Notes: a model not told the origin generated them from the sequence alone. A DNA stretch of 64,000 nucleotides from Methylophilus rhizosphaerae (GCF_900100975.1 NZ_FNFX01000001.1:499820-563819); one strand, 5' to 3'; counted from the stretch's first letter, positions 19,562 to 31,444 are shown. Made by a program: numbers and translations.

Positions 19562-19618
19562 CGAACCTAGCTTGTGTACTCACTGATTACCCCGGATTTT
19601 ACCAAGGATACCCAGTGA

Positions 19619-21967
19619 TTATCTTAGTGTTGCTGCAAAATTAGATGACCAATTACGGAGGATTTTTGCCACGACATTATCCACTTCCCCGTCGACCATA
19701 GTTTTGCAAGTATCTTGCATAAGTACAAGAAATGCAAGGCTTTTTTTGCCTTCCGGCACCCCTTTTCCCTGATACACATCGAACAGTTTCAGCTGTTTTA
19801 GTTGAGAGATATTCTCATTTATCACTGCATCTATCATCGCCTGTGCGGACACGGATTGATCCACCACCATCGCCAGGTCACGACGTACTGGCAGGAATTT
19901 GCTGACTTCTTCATAGGCGGGCACACGGCTGTTTTGTATCGCGGCAGCATCGATTTCAAACAGGAAGCAGGCCTGATTCAGTTGATATTGTTGTTGCCAT
20001 TGCGGATGCAATTTTCCCAGCCAGCCGACGGCCTGGTCTGCCACATAAATGCGCGCGGACTGCCCCGGATGCAGGGCTGGATGGGTTTCTGCCACAAAAC
20101 GCACGGGTTGTGCGAACAGGGCTTCGACATGCGCTTTGACATCATAGAAATCAAACGCACGCGCAGTGCTACTCCACTGCTCAGGCAAAATGCTGCCATA
20201 ACACAAGCCGGACAGGGTCAATGTTTCCGCATACCCTTGCGCCTCGCGCAGGTAGCGGCTACCTACTTCGAACAGCATGGCACGTGATTGCTGGCGATTC
20301 AGGTTGTAGCTCAAGGTATCCAGCAAACCACCCCACAAACCAGAACGCATCACGCTCAGGTTGCTGGCAATCGGGTTTTTCAGGGCAATCGGTTGCTGGT
20401 TGCCATACAGGTCACGCTCCCAGGCGGCGTCAACAAAACTGTAAGTCACGACTTCCTGGTAGCCCTGCTGCACCATGACATCACTCATCCAGGCGTTGCT
20501 ACGCTGTGCTTCCGGCGCTGCCAGCATGCCCTGCAAGGCGATCGGCGTTAAGGCAGGGATATGCTCATAACCGTGCAGACGCGCAACTTCTTCAATCAGG
20601 TCCTCTTCACGGGCAATATCAAAACGGAAGCTGGGCGCGCTGACGCTGAATACGCCAGCAGTTTCATTGAATACAAAACCCAGCTGTGTCAGTAACTGGC
20701 CCACCTGTGCCACACTGATTTCAATACCCAGCACAGAAACCAGGCGGTCATGGCGCAATGTCACTTGCTGACGTGCTGGCAATTGCCCGGTAACTGCCGT
20801 GATAGCGCCAGCAGTACCACCGCAGATTTCCTGTATCAAAGCGGTTGCGCGCTCAATGGCTTGTTGCGTGTTGCCAAAATCCACGCCGCGCTCGAAACGG
20901 TAGGAAGAATCCGTACTAAGCGCCAGACGGCGTGCCTTGCCTGCCATCACATCCGGTGTAAAGAAAGCACTTTCCAGGAAAATAGCCTGTGTTGCCTCTG
21001 TCACAGAAGTCGGTTTGCCACCCATAATACCGGCCAGCGCTACAGGGCCGCTGTTATCGGCGATCACCAGATCATCTGGCTTCAGAGTGACTTCTGTATC
21101 ATTGAGCAAAGCCAGCCTCTCGCCAGCTTGTGCAAAACGCACCTGGATATCCCCTTGCAACAGGTTCAGGTCAAATGCATGCAAAGGTTGGCCTTGTTCC
21201 AGCAAGACGTAATTGGTGATATCGACCAAGGCACTGATACTGCGGATACCGCTACGCTCCAGGCGACGGATCATCCAGTCCGGGGTCGCAGCCTTTGCAT
21301 TCACACCGTCGATAACGCGGCCATAATAAGCCGGGCATGCATCGCTCGCAGTCACCGTAACCGCTTTACTTTGCTTGCCAGTTACATGCACCGGATGGAT
21401 TGCAGGCAACTGTATTGGCGCACCCGTCATGGCGACCACATCGCGTGCAATGCCCAGGATACTCAGGCAATCAGCACGGTTTGGTGTCAGCTTCAAGGTG
21501 TAGGTATGGTCATTCAGATCGAGGTACTCACGGATATCCTGTCCAACCGGCGCATCTGCTGGCAACTCAAGAATGCCATTGGCTTCGGCCGCAATACCCA
21601 GCTCTTTGGCTGAGCACATCATGCCGAAAGATTCCACGCCACGCACTTTGGCCTGCTTGATGCTGAATCCAGGCAATTCTGCGCCTACAAGCGCACAGGG
21701 CGCTTTCAGGCCAGCGCGCGCGTTGGGCGCGCCACAGACAATTTGCAGCACTTCACCGCCGACATTTACTTTACAGACTTGCAAACGGTCTGCATCCGGA
21801 TGTTTGGCTGCTTCCAGGATTTCTGCGACCACAATGCGCTGGAAGGCTGGTGCGACCGGCGTCAACTCTTCGACTTCCAGACCGGCCATGGTCAATGCGT
21901 GACCAAGTTGCGCGGTATCCAGCGCCGGGTTGACCATGGAACGTAACCATTGTTCTGAGAACTGCAT
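19619..21967 (-). CDS. pheT: Phenylalanyl-tRNA synthetase beta subunit
   Basis: Beta subunit of the alpha2-beta2 PheRS. The 782 residues match the bacterial long form: an N-terminal EMAP/tRNA-binding domain (about 40-150, KVNVGGEVLQIVCGAPNARA), B3/B4 editing domain, B5 domain, catalytic-like core (about 470-680) and C-terminal ferredoxin-fold anticodon-binding domain (about 690-782, FLPVRRDLAMVVD). It lies 39 bp after pheS. The series continues to ihfA. Confidence 0.97.
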   Translation of the reverse strand: MQFSEQWLRSMVNPALDTAQLGHALTMAGLEVEELTPVAPAFQRIVVAEILEAAKHPDADRLQVCKVNVGGEVLQIVCGAPNARAGLKAPCALVGAELPGFSIKQAKVRGVESFGMMCSAKELGIAAEANGILELPADAPVGQDIREYLDLNDHTYTLKLTPNRADCLSILGIARDVVAMTGAPIQLPAIHPVHVTGKQSKAVTVTASDACPAYYGRVIDGVNAKAATPDWMIRRLERSGIRSISALVDITNYVLLEQGQPLHAFDLNLLQGDIQVRFAQAGERLALLNDTEVTLKPDDLVIADNSGPVALAGIMGGKPTSVTEATQAIFLESAFFTPDVMAGKARRLALSTDSSYRFERGVDFGNTQQAIERATALIQEICGGTAGAITAVTGQLPARQQVTLRHDRLVSVLGIEISVAQVGQLLTQLGFVFNETAGVFSVSAPSFRFDIAREEDLIEEVARLHGYEHIPALTPIALQGMLAAPEAQRSNAWMSDVMVQQGYQEVVTYSFVDAAWERDLYGNQQPIALKNPIASNLSVMRSGLWGGLLDTLSYNLNRQQSRAMLFEVGSRYLREAQGYAETLTLSGLCYGSILPEQWSSTARAFDFYDVKAHVEALFAQPVRFVAETHPALHPGQSARIYVADQAVGWLGKLHPQWQQQYQLNQACFLFEIDAAAIQNSRVPAYEEVSKFLPVRRDLAMVVDQSVSAQAMIDAVINENISQLKQLKLFDVYQGKGVPEGKKSLAFLVLMQDTCKTMVDGEVDNVVAKILRNWSSNFAATLR

Positions 21968-22006
21968 ATCTTGCCTGTACCTGTAATATTAAAAAGTGAC
22001 TTGGGA

Positions 22007-23450
<1,444 letters not shown>

Positions 23451-23460
23451 GTCGGTCTCC

Positions 23461-23658
23461 TTATTGTGTTGGCATCATGGCGCGAACGCGCTTCACGTCG
23501 GTCGCAGAAATAATTGCGGTACCGCGCAGTTTACGTTTTTGCTTGGTAGTTTTCTTGGTCAGGATGTGGCGCAAGTGAGAATGTGTACGCTTCACTTTAC
23601 CGTTACCCAAGAACTTGAAGCGCTTTTTAGCGCTGCTCTTTGTTTTCATCTTTGGCAT
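23461..23658 (-). CDS. rpmI: 50S ribosomal protein L35
   Basis: Small basic ribosomal protein of 65 residues ([20 protein letters not shown]). It lies between infC and rplT. A good Shine-Dalgarno (AGGAG) precedes its ATG. The 87 bp leader after infC is where L20-dependent control would act in relatives; I could not confirm a pseudoknot by eye. Confidence 0.98.
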   Translation of the reverse strand: MPKMKTKSSAKKRFKFLGNGKVKRTHSHLRHILTKKTTKQKRKLRGTAIISATDVKRVRAMMPTQ

Positions 23659-23745
23659 TTTTTTCTCCTTAGAGGTTGAATAAAGAGTAACTGGGCAGCC
23701 AATTTAGCCGTATTACTCCAAAAAATCCTGTATTGCCTGAATACT

Positions 23746-24306
23746 TTATGCGCCTGATACTTCTTTTTCACCGGCTTTTTTCGGCGGTGCTTTTTTCGCG
23801 GGTGCCAACACCATCACCATCTGGCGGCCTTCCATTTTCGGATACTGCTCAACCAGTGCATGCTCGGTTAAATCTGCTTCCAGGCGTTTCAATAACGCCA
23901 AGCCAAATTCCTGGTGCGTAATTTCACGGCCACGAAAACGCAATGTAATCTTTGCCTTATCGCCATCACCCAGGAAACGGATGATATTGCGTAATTTAAT
24001 ATTGTAATCACCATCATCGGTGCCAGGCCTGAATTTGACCTCTTTGATCTGCACCTGTTTTTGCTTAAGCTTTTGCTCATGTAACCGCTTGCTTTCGGCG
24101 TACTTGAACTTGCCATAATCCATCAAACGGCACACGGGTGGTGCGGCATTCGGCGCAATTTCAACAATATCAATATCGGCTTCTTCCGCCTTGGCAAAGG
24201 CCTCTTTCAGGCTCATAATGCCTAACGGTTCGCCATCCACACCTAGCAAACGCACCTGTGGCGCAGTAATGTCACCATTGATGCGTGTTTCTTTATCCTG
24301 AGCTAT
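23746..24306 (-). CDS. infC: Translation initiation factor IF-3, non-AUG start
   Basis: IF-3 discriminates against non-AUG start codons and prevents premature subunit joining. The frame contains the conserved N-terminus [20 protein letters not shown], which lies upstream of the first ATG/GTG-type start (GTG at 24255), so the true start is upstream. The only candidates are AUA (24306-24304), six bases after an AGGGG Shine-Dalgarno, or AUU (24312-24310), which touches that element. I chose AUA on spacing (186 residues). Such rare starts let IF-3 repress its own translation, as with AUU in E. coli. Confidence 0.93.
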   Translation of the reverse strand: MAQDKETRINGDITAPQVRLLGVDGEPLGIMSLKEAFAKAEEADIDIVEIAPNAAPPVCRLMDYGKFKYAESKRLHEQKLKQKQVQIKEVKFRPGTDDGDYNIKLRNIIRFLGDGDKAKITLRFRGREITHQEFGLALLKRLEADLTEHALVEQYPKMEGRQMVMVLAPAKKAPPKKAGEKEVSGA

Positions 24307-24352
24307 AACAATCCCCTAAACAATAAACAAAGCCGCACGGCACCTGGGAAAA

Positions 24353-26275
24353 TCAGACCCGGTTTTGAATGTCCTGCTGTATGTGCGCCACAAACGCATC
24401 TACCGACATCACACCCAGATCTTCACCTTTTCTGGTACGTACGGCCACTTGACCATTTTGCATTTCTTTGTCGCCCACCACGATCAGGTATGGCAACTTT
24501 TGCAAACTATGTTCGCGTATTTTATAGGTAATCTTCTCATTTCTCAAGTCAAAATCGCATCTGATGCCATTTTTCTTCAATTTTTCAATTACTTGGCGTA
24601 CATAATCGGCCTGATTGTCAGAAATATTGAGCACCATGACCTGTACTGGCGACAGCCAGACTGGCATCGCACCGGCAAAGTTCTCGATCAGAATGCCTAA
24701 AAAACGCTCCATGGAACCCACAATGGCGCGATGCAACATGATCGGCCGCTGGCGCGTATTGTCTTCGGCCACATACTCGGCACCCAGACGCTCAGGCAGG
24801 TTAGGATCCAACTGGATGGTCCCGCACTGCCACATCCGGCCCAGTGAGTCCTTGAGGGTAAATTCGATTTTCGGGCCGTAGAAAGCACCCTCGCCTGGCT
24901 GATACTCAAACTCAAGGCCATTGGCTTTAATGGCGTTGGCCAAGGCAGTTTCTGCCATATCCCAGGCTTCTTCAGTGCCGACGCGCTTCTCTGGGCGAGT
25001 AGACAATTTGACAATCACATCATCAAAACCAAAGTCTTTGTAGACTTCGTACAGCATCTTGATGAAGTCAGCCACTTCGGCTTCGACTTGTGACTCCATA
25101 CAGAAAATATGCGCATCATCCTGGGTAAAGCCGCGCACGCGCATCAGGCCATGCAGGGAACCAGACGGCTCGTTACGGTGACAGGAACCAAACTCTGCCA
25201 GGCGCAACGGTAAATCGCGGTAGCTGTGCAAACTGCTGTTGAAAATCTGGATATGGCCAGGGCAGTTCATCGGCTTCACCGCATAATCGCGATTTTCCGA
25301 TTGCGTCGTGAACATATTGTCACGGTAATTCTGCCAATGGCCGGATTTCTCCCACAGGGTTTTATCCAGCACAGTCGGTGTACGCACTTCCTGGTAATCG
25401 TACTCCTTGAACTTGGCACGCATGTACTGCTCGACTTCTTGCCAGATTACCCAGCCACGCGGATGCCAGAACACCATACCCGGTGCATCGTCCTGCATAT
25501 GGTAAAAATCGAGTTGCTTGCCCAGCTTGCGATGGTCGCGTTTTTCAGCCTCTTCCAGCATGTGCAGATAGGCTTCCAGCTCATCCTTGTTACGCCAGGC
25601 TGTACCGTATACGCGTTGCAGCATCTCGTTATTGCTGTCACCGCGCCAGTAGGCACCCGCCAGCTTCATTAATTTAAAGGCTTTGAGCTTGCCAGTATTC
25701 GGCACGTGCGGGCCGCGGCACAAGTCAGTAAAGTTGCCTTCCGCGTACAAAGACACATCTTCATTACTCGGGATGCTGGCAATAATCTCGGCTTTATAGT
25801 GTTCATTAATGCTTTTGAAGTAAGCGACCGCTTCATCACGTGGCAACACCTTGCGCTCGACTTTTTCGTCCTTCTTCGCCAGCTCGGCCATTTTCTTTTC
25901 GATGGCAGCCAGGTCATCCGGTGTGAATGGGCGCTTGTAGCTGAAGTCGTAGTAGAAGCCATTCTCAATCACCGGGCCGATGGTGACCTGCGCATCCGGG
26001 AATAGTTCTTTCACGGCATATGCCAGCAAGTGCGCAGTCGAATGACGGATAATGTCCAGGCCTTCGTCATTTTTATCGGTGATGATGGCAAGCTCGATAT
26101 CCTGCTCAATAAGATAACTGGTATCCACCAGTTTCGCCGCCTGCCCGGCAAGCGTGACCTTACCGGCCAAAGCTGCCTTGGCTAACCCTGCGCCAATGTT
26201 TGCGGCGACTTCTGCCACGGTGACTGCGTGTTCAAACTGTCTTACAGACCCATCAGGTAATCGAATATTCGGCAT
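24353..26275 (-). CDS. thrS: Threonyl-tRNA synthetase
   Basis: Class II synthetase of 640 residues. In order it has an N-terminal TGS domain (about 1-60), an editing domain with [14 protein letters not shown] (about 75-220), the catalytic core ([32 protein letters not shown], and motif 3 near [16 protein letters not shown]) and the anticodon-binding domain (about 540-640). It is the first gene of the leftward operon and ends 47 bp before infC. Confidence 0.98.
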   Translation of the reverse strand: MPNIRLPDGSVRQFEHAVTVAEVAANIGAGLAKAALAGKVTLAGQAAKLVDTSYLIEQDIELAIITDKNDEGLDIIRHSTAHLLAYAVKELFPDAQVTIGPVIENGFYYDFSYKRPFTPDDLAAIEKKMAELAKKDEKVERKVLPRDEAVAYFKSINEHYKAEIIASIPSNEDVSLYAEGNFTDLCRGPHVPNTGKLKAFKLMKLAGAYWRGDSNNEMLQRVYGTAWRNKDELEAYLHMLEEAEKRDHRKLGKQLDFYHMQDDAPGMVFWHPRGWVIWQEVEQYMRAKFKEYDYQEVRTPTVLDKTLWEKSGHWQNYRDNMFTTQSENRDYAVKPMNCPGHIQIFNSSLHSYRDLPLRLAEFGSCHRNEPSGSLHGLMRVRGFTQDDAHIFCMESQVEAEVADFIKMLYEVYKDFGFDDVIVKLSTRPEKRVGTEEAWDMAETALANAIKANGLEFEYQPGEGAFYGPKIEFTLKDSLGRMWQCGTIQLDPNLPERLGAEYVAEDNTRQRPIMLHRAIVGSMERFLGILIENFAGAMPVWLSPVQVMVLNISDNQADYVRQVIEKLKKNGIRCDFDLRNEKITYKIREHSLQKLPYLIVVGDKEMQNGQVAVRTRKGEDLGVMSVDAFVAHIQQDIQNRV

Positions 26276-26328
26276 GCACTATCCGTCAAATGTTCAGGAG
26301 AACGTGCCCCACAAGCGGCACAAACAAT

Positions 26329-26356
26329 AAAAGCCGTTAATTATAACGGCTTTTTT
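26329..26356 (-). terminator. Terminator after tRNA-Val
   Basis: AAAAGCCGTTA and TAACGGCTTTTTT form a stem with a short loop, six bases past the tRNA 3' end, with T-tracts for both strands. Confidence 0.85.
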
Positions 26357-26361
26357 GTGAT

Positions 26362-26438
26362 TGGTAGTCGCGAATGGACTCGAACCATCGACCCCCACCA
26401 TGTCAAGGTGGTGCTCTAACCAGCTGAGCTACGCGACT
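26362..26438 (-). tRNA. tRNA-Val (anticodon GAC)
   Basis: The 77-nt cloverleaf has acceptor AGTCGCG/CGCGACT and encoded CCA. The anticodon stem CCACC/GGTGG encloses TTGACAT, which gives GAC. It has its own promoter just upstream and a terminator just downstream, so it is a single-gene unit. Confidence 0.97.
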
Positions 26439-26475
26439 ATTGCATTTGCTTGACTGCAAATCAATAAGGTTGCGC

Positions 26476-26504
26476 ATTCTATCCGAAAGACCAGCAATAG
26501 GCAA
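26476..26504 (-). promoter_or_regulatory. Sigma-70 promoter of tRNA-Val
   Basis: On the minus strand TTGCCT, 17 bp, TAGAAT. The GC-rich stretch after the -10 resembles a stringently controlled discriminator. Confidence 0.55.
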
Positions 26505-26528
26505 TGGGATCCCGATTATAATGCGCGC

Positions 26529-27197
26529 ATGAATCCGCCGCGCATTTCTCCAGTCCCGTTGCCTGATGACACGATTGAAACCTTGCTGGACACACTCACC
26601 CGCCAGCACTACTGTGTGATTGACCAGGTTATCCCGGCTGAACTGGTACATTCCCTGCACGAGCTGGCACTGGCGCGGCAACAAAGCGGCCAAATGCACC
26701 AGGCAGGCACCAGTAAAGCCGCCATTGCCAATCCGGCCTTGCGGGCCGACCAGATTGCCTGGCTGGAAGACAATGACCCACATCCCTCAGTACAGCATTA
26801 CTTTGCCCTGCTGGCGGAACTGCAACACCTCATTAACCGGCATTTCATGATGGGGCTGGACAGTGTTGAAGCGCATTTTGCCATTTATCCTGCCGGCTCC
26901 TCCGGCTATGCCACCCACCTGGACCAGTTCAGCCATCATCGCCACACCATCGCCACAGGTGCCAGAGCCTTAACCGCAACGCTTTATTTGAATGAGGACT
27001 GGACGCCAGATGCCGGTGGCGAGTTACGCCTGTACCTGGACGAACATGCCCAGGCACCCGGGCAAGAGGCTGCACACCTGGATATTAGCCCGCTGGGTGG
27101 GCGGCTGGTGCTGTTCCTGTCAGCCAGGTTCTGGCATGCCGTGCTGCCCGCGAAGCATCCCCGTGTCAGCGTCACCGGCTGGTTCAAAACCCGCTGA
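26529..27197 (+). CDS. 2-oxoglutarate/Fe(II) dioxygenase (prolyl hydroxylase-like)
   Basis: A 222-residue member of the 2OG-Fe(II) oxygenase superfamily. The iron-binding triad is visible as HLDQF (HxD, about residues 133-135) and the distal His in FWHAVLPA. The 2OG-binding Arg follows in [10 protein letters not shown]. The fold and these motifs resemble bacterial prolyl-4-hydroxylase-like proteins; the substrate is unknown and could be a protein or a small molecule. It stands alone between tRNA-Val and a convergent transglycosylase gene. Confidence 0.88.
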   Translation: MNPPRISPVPLPDDTIETLLDTLTRQHYCVIDQVIPAELVHSLHELALARQQSGQMHQAGTSKAAIANPALRADQIAWLEDNDPHPSVQHYFALLAELQHLINRHFMMGLDSVEAHFAIYPAGSSGYATHLDQFSHHRHTIATGARALTATLYLNEDWTPDAGGELRLYLDEHAQAPGQEAAHLDISPLGGRLVLFLSARFWHAVLPAKHPRVSVTGWFKTR

Positions 27198-27232
27198 TAC
27201 CGCGCCGACAAACAAGACGCGGAACATCATGA

Positions 27233-28414
27233 TTATGGCTCGCCAGCCAGCCGCGTGTAGAGCGCAAACCCGGCATAGCCATCTTGCGGCAACTGCTGGC
27301 TGGCCTGGTAACGCCGGATGGCCGCCTGGGTTTTTGCACCAGGAAAACCATCGGGCGGGCCGCAATCAAACCCCCTGGCATTCAGTGTCTCCTGCAATGT
27401 CCACATTTGCTGGTAACTGAGGGCAGCCGGCTCAGGCGGCATGGCCAGCGTATAAGTATCCTGCCGCAGCTGCTGGCTCAACATGCTCACACTGAGTGCA
27501 TAGTTGACCGAGCGGTTCCACTGCATGATGACATCAAAGTTCGGGAAAACCATATAAGCCGGCCCGTCAAACCCCTGTGGTAACAGAATCGCTGCCTGCG
27601 GCAAACCCTGGACACTGTCCGGTACGCCCACTACGCCGGCCTTGAGCCATTCGCTGACAGGTTTCTTCACCTGCAATTGTGCCTGGCTGTAATCAAAATC
27701 CGGCGGCAGTACCACCGTCATGCTGGCAGGTTGTCCCGGCTGCCAGCCTGCCTGTGACAGGTAATTGGCGGCGGAGCTGAATACATCCAGGTAAGAATCC
27801 CAGATATCCACCTTTCCATCCGCATCGGCATCCACCCCATATTTCAGCAACGTCGTGGGCATAAACTGCATATGGCCGGTCGCGCCTGCCCATGAGCCGG
27901 TAATCGGGCTATCGTAGCGCTGCTCGCGCTCGACAATTCGCATCAGGTTAAGCAGCTCCCGCTTGAAAAATTCGGCACGCCGCCCCTCATAAGACAAGGT
28001 AGCCAGCGCGGAAGCCAGCGGAATATCTCCCATATAGCCGCCAAAATTGGTTTCCATGCCCCAGAAAGCCACCAATACTTCCTTGGGTACCTGGTAAGTC
28101 TCTTCCGCCACGTACAGCACCGCCTGATAGTCCTGCAGCAATTGCTTGCCTTTTGCAACGATACGCGGGTTAATGCGGCGATTCACATAGGCAGAAAAAC
28201 TGGTGACAAATTCCGGTTGCCTGCGGTCCAGTTCCACCACTTTTGGCAGGTAAGTGACCTGATTGAGCGTTGTATCCACTGCCTGCGGTGCAATCTGCAA
28301 GTCAAGTGCCTCCTGCCGCAGTGCAGACACCCACAACTGGAAGCCTTCTTCGTCATCCGCGTTGACTGTCACGCCAGCGAACATCAGCACAAAGGCGAGT
28401 ATTACGTTCAACAT
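27233..28414 (-). CDS. Lytic murein transglycosylase with peptidoglycan-binding domain
   Basis: Periplasmic enzyme of the MltB/SltB group (393 residues). It starts with a signal peptide (MLNVILAFVLMFAGVTVNA). The catalytic domain (about 25-310) has the active-site glutamate in AFWGMETNFGGYMG and the family motif GSWAGATGHMQFMPTT. A C-terminal PG_binding_1 domain follows (about 330-390, LNARGFDCGPPDGFPGAKT). There is no lipobox, so it is likely soluble. I chose ATG 28414 because AGGAG precedes it and it begins the signal peptide; an upstream ATG at 28447 is also open. Confidence 0.92.
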   Translation of the reverse strand: MLNVILAFVLMFAGVTVNADDEEGFQLWVSALRQEALDLQIAPQAVDTTLNQVTYLPKVVELDRRQPEFVTSFSAYVNRRINPRIVAKGKQLLQDYQAVLYVAEETYQVPKEVLVAFWGMETNFGGYMGDIPLASALATLSYEGRRAEFFKRELLNLMRIVEREQRYDSPITGSWAGATGHMQFMPTTLLKYGVDADADGKVDIWDSYLDVFSSAANYLSQAGWQPGQPASMTVVLPPDFDYSQAQLQVKKPVSEWLKAGVVGVPDSVQGLPQAAILLPQGFDGPAYMVFPNFDVIMQWNRSVNYALSVSMLSQQLRQDTYTLAMPPEPAALSYQQMWTLQETLNARGFDCGPPDGFPGAKTQAAIRRYQASQQLPQDGYAGFALYTRLAGEP

Positions 28415-28451
28415 AAGGTCACTTCTCCTGCGTACATCTAAAAACAAATCC

Positions 28452-29282
28452 TCACTTCATGGTAGCCAGGATGACTTGATAACCCGCCCGGTAATCGGCA
28501 AATTGCGGCCGGAATCCGGTTTGCGTCAAATACTGACCAATGATGCGCTTGCCAGACTGCGGTTGTAACGGCGGGGTATCGGGCAATGGTAACTGCCTAT
28601 GCACAGCCAGCCATTGCAGCACCTCATGCTGCAATGCCGGAACACCATCCGTCACTAGGCAATGCGAGGGCAGTTCCACATGATTCGCAACCTGCTGGTA
28701 TAAATGCACCACGGCACGGGCCACATCCACTTCATGAATCCGGTTGGTCCAATGGGCCTGCGTCGGCCAGCGCGCTGCCTCCTGTACCATCCGCAACACG
28801 GAAAGCCGTTGCGGGCCGTAAATACCGGACACCCGCAAAGCCGTATGCCCGCAAGGCAATGCCTCCAGTAATCGCTCGGCCTCCAGCAGGTGCTGTCCGG
28901 AAGCGCCGGCTGGCACCGCTGGCGATTGGTCATCAATCCACTCGCCCTGCTGCTCACCATAAACACTGGTACTGGAAATAAAGAACACATGCCGTAAGGC
29001 AGCATGTGATACATGCTGTAACACGTTGTTAAGGCCTTGCACATAAGTCTGCTGGTAAGACTGCCCTGCCACGGGTGCCAGGCAATACAGCAAAATCTCG
29101 GGTTGCAGCGCGGCCAGCCGGGATATGTCATTCCCCGCAACCACATCCAGGTGAACCACCTGTGCGCCCACAGGAACCGCCTGTTCAGAACGCCGGACAA
29201 TCGTTAACTCATGTGCTTGTGCCAGTGTCTGCCGAGCGATTAATGCGCCCAGACCGCCACAGCCTATCTGCAACACCTTCAT
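28452..29282 (-). CDS. NAD-dependent epimerase/SDR-family protein
   Basis: Rossmann-fold protein of 276 residues resembling the YeeZ group of extended short-chain dehydrogenases. The nucleotide-binding motif is IGCGGLGALIARQTL at residues 6-20. The catalytic region shows FISSTSVYG (Ser/Tyr), but the lysine of the YxxxK motif is replaced (YGEQQG), which is usual for this divergent group. The substrate is unknown. Gaps to both neighbours are short (37 and 12 bp). Confidence 0.85.
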   Translation of the reverse strand: MKVLQIGCGGLGALIARQTLAQAHELTIVRRSEQAVPVGAQVVHLDVVAGNDISRLAALQPEILLYCLAPVAGQSYQQTYVQGLNNVLQHVSHAALRHVFFISSTSVYGEQQGEWIDDQSPAVPAGASGQHLLEAERLLEALPCGHTALRVSGIYGPQRLSVLRMVQEAARWPTQAHWTNRIHEVDVARAVVHLYQQVANHVELPSHCLVTDGVPALQHEVLQWLAVHRQLPLPDTPPLQPQSGKRIIGQYLTQTGFRPQFADYRAGYQVILATMK

Positions 29283-29294
29283 GCACCCACCTTG

Positions 29295-29912
29295 TTAAAC
29301 ATGGATACCTGTCATGGGATGCTTACGCAGATACCGCTCCGCCAGCAGCATCGCAGCCATGGTTTTGCTATCGGTAATTTCCCCGCTTTCGATGGCCTGC
29401 ATCACACGTTCAAACGGCCAGACAAAGACATCCATGGCCTCATCCATATCTCGGGCATGTTGTCCCAACGCCAGCCCATAGGCCAGGTAAATATGGATGA
29501 TTTCGTTGGAATAGCCTATACAGGGATGTTGAATACCCAGCTTAACCCATTCTTTGGCCTGGTAACCGGTCTCTTCCAGCAGTTCACGCTGGCCGGTGGT
29601 CAGCACCGGCTCGCCGAGGTCAATCTTGCCGGCAGGTAGCTCTATAAAGACCTGCTTGAGTGGGTAGCGGAACTGCCTTTCGAGTACAACGCCACCGTCG
29701 CTGGTCAGAGCCACTACCGCTACGGCGCCAGGATGCATGACATATTCACGTCCGCTGAGTGTGCCATTGGGCAAACGTGCTTCATCGTAGCGTACGGTCA
29801 GCATTTTTCCCTGCGCCAGTACTGCACTGGAAACCGTGGTTTCAATCAGATGCTGGTCATGCTGATACCCGGGTAGAGAAACGGGTTGCTGCGCGCTGCT
29901 TTTTTCTGCCAT
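29295..29912 (-). CDS. nudF: Nudix hydrolase, ADP-ribose pyrophosphatase-like
   Basis: Hydrolyses nucleotide diphosphate sugars, most probably ADP-ribose. The Nudix box is intact as GKIDLGEPVLTTGQRELLEE (about residues 94-113), preceded by the family phrase FRYPLKQVFIELPA. The 205-residue length and the sequence around the box fit the NudF/AdppRase group better than MutT. It lies 12 bp before the epimerase gene and 28 bp after ypfJ, so the three may be one transcript. Confidence 0.88.
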   Translation of the reverse strand: MAEKSSAQQPVSLPGYQHDQHLIETTVSSAVLAQGKMLTVRYDEARLPNGTLSGREYVMHPGAVAVVALTSDGGVVLERQFRYPLKQVFIELPAGKIDLGEPVLTTGQRELLEETGYQAKEWVKLGIQHPCIGYSNEIIHIYLAYGLALGQHARDMDEAMDVFVWPFERVMQAIESGEITDSKTMAAMLLAERYLRKHPMTGIHV

Positions 29913-29940
29913 GCCTGGAATTCCATACTGCCTATATTGA

Positions 29941-30774
29941 CTATTTAAAGGTATTACAGTCGTTCACATTACCGGCCTGCAAACCCTGTTTGAACCAGTG
30001 TACCCGCTGCTCGGAACTGCCATGCGTAAAACTGTCCGGGACCGCATAACCCTGTGCCTGCTTTTGCAAAGTGTCATCACCAATCGCGGTCGCAGCAGTC
30101 AAGGCTTCTTCAATATCGCCCTCTTCCAGGATACGGAACTGCTGATTGGCATGATGTGCCCACACGCCGGCATAGCAATCTGCCTGCAACTCCAGCCTGA
30201 CCGAATAGGCATTGGCAACGGCTTCCGAGCGTGCCTGCTGCCTGGCTTGCTGGACTTTCTCCGAAGTGCCCAGCAAGTTCTGCACATGATGGCCTACTTC
30301 ATGCGCAATGACATAGGCCTGGGCAAAATCCCCCGGCGCCTTGAAGCGGTCCTGCAATTCCTGGTAAAAACTCAGGTCGATATACACTTTCTGGTCTGCC
30401 GGGCAATAAAATGGCCCCATGGCGGACTGGCCCTGGCCACACGCCGTCGCTGTCGCGCCACTGAAGATTTCCAGCGCAGGTGGCGTATATTGCCGCCCGG
30501 TGCCAGACAACAACGCCTGCCAGACCTGTTCGGTGCTCCACAGTACTTTGGACACAAATTTGACTTTGGGGTCATTGCTATCCGCCGGTACTGCAGCAGA
30601 CTGCGTGGGTTGCGCCTGCTGGGCAATATTCAATACCAGGCTGGGATCGACACCGAAATACATGGCTACCAGCGCAATCGCAATGGTGCCTATACCTATA
30701 CTGCGGCCGCCAAATGCGCCACGGCCACGGCTGTCTTCTACATGCTGGCTTTCTTCCAGATCATCCAAACGCAT
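29941..30774 (-). CDS. ypfJ: YpfJ-family neutral zinc metallopeptidase
   Basis: Membrane-anchored protein of 277 residues. A Gly/Arg-rich N-terminus is followed by one transmembrane segment (about 25-44, GIGTIAIALVAMYFGV). The C-terminal domain has the zinc-site motif AHEVGHHVQN and the downstream ELQADCYAGVWAHHA acidic ligand region. This is the family called putative neutral zinc metallopeptidase; substrate and role are not established. It is divergent from ribE with a 76 bp shared promoter region. Confidence 0.92.
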   Translation of the reverse strand: MRLDDLEESQHVEDSRGRGAFGGRSIGIGTIAIALVAMYFGVDPSLVLNIAQQAQPTQSAAVPADSNDPKVKFVSKVLWSTEQVWQALLSGTGRQYTPPALEIFSGATATACGQGQSAMGPFYCPADQKVYIDLSFYQELQDRFKAPGDFAQAYVIAHEVGHHVQNLLGTSEKVQQARQQARSEAVANAYSVRLELQADCYAGVWAHHANQQFRILEEGDIEEALTAATAIGDDTLQKQAQGYAVPDSFTHGSSEQRVHWFKQGLQAGNVNDCNTFK

Positions 30775-30850
30775 CAGCGTCTCCCCGGGGATATGAAAAA
30801 TGTTGAGGGAATGTGATTACTTTAGCATGCAGCACTGATAAAATCACACC

Positions 30851-31444
30851 ATGTTCACTGGGATTATTCAAACCGTCGGCAGGATTGCCAAAGTCGTACC
30901 ACATGGCGAAGATTCCGCCTTACGTATCGAAGCTTCCAATTTAGGTCTGGACGATGTGCAGCTGGGTGACAGCATTGCCGTCAACGGCGTCTGCCTGACC
31001 GTCACCAGCCTCGCACCAGGCAGCTTTGAGGTGATGGTGTCCAAAGTCACCCTGGATGTCACCACCGGACTCGGCAAACCTGGCCCAGTCAACCTGGAAA
31101 AAGCCTTGCGCCTGGCAGACAGGCTGGGCGGCCACCTGGTCACCGGCCATGTCGATGGCGTTGGCACCATTACCGCGCTGGAGCCGGTCGGGGAATGCTG
31201 GCTGCTCCGGATACGCGCGCCCCATACGCTAAGTAAATATATCGCCCAAAAGGGCTCGTTATGTGTCAATGGCATCAGCCTGACCGTCAATGCCATTACG
31301 CAGGATGAAGTCAGCATTAACCTGATTCCACACACCATGCAACATACCATGATGCAACATGCCAAACCCGGAGATGCAGTGAACCTGGAAATAGATTTAA
31401 TCGCGCGCTATGTCGAGCGCATGCAAGCCTGGGAGCAGGAATAA
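30851..31444 (+). CDS. ribE: Riboflavin synthase alpha chain
   Basis: Dismutates two 6,7-dimethyl-8-ribityllumazine molecules to riboflavin. The 197-residue protein shows the two internal lumazine-binding repeats, each starting with the family phrase (MFTGIIQTVGRI and GHVDGVGTI), and the active-site segment VNGVCLTVT. The stop codon overlaps the ribBA start (both at 31444). The 76 bp upstream region is too short for an FMN riboswitch, and I see none. Confidence 0.96.
   Translation: MFTGIIQTVGRIAKVVPHGEDSALRIEASNLGLDDVQLGDSIAVNGVCLTVTSLAPGSFEVMVSKVTLDVTTGLGKPGPVNLEKALRLADRLGGHLVTGHVDGVGTITALEPVGECWLLRIRAPHTLSKYIAQKGSLCVNGISLTVNAITQDEVSINLIPHTMQHTMMQHAKPGDAVNLEIDLIARYVERMQAWEQE

Noticed and set aside
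20750..21613. Plus-strand open frame of 287 codons opposite pheT
   Set aside because: Antisense shadow; no protein-like motifs and no initiation signals.
30775..30850. FMN riboswitch before ribE
   Set aside because: Only 76 bp between divergent genes, and none of the conserved FMN-element segments are visible.
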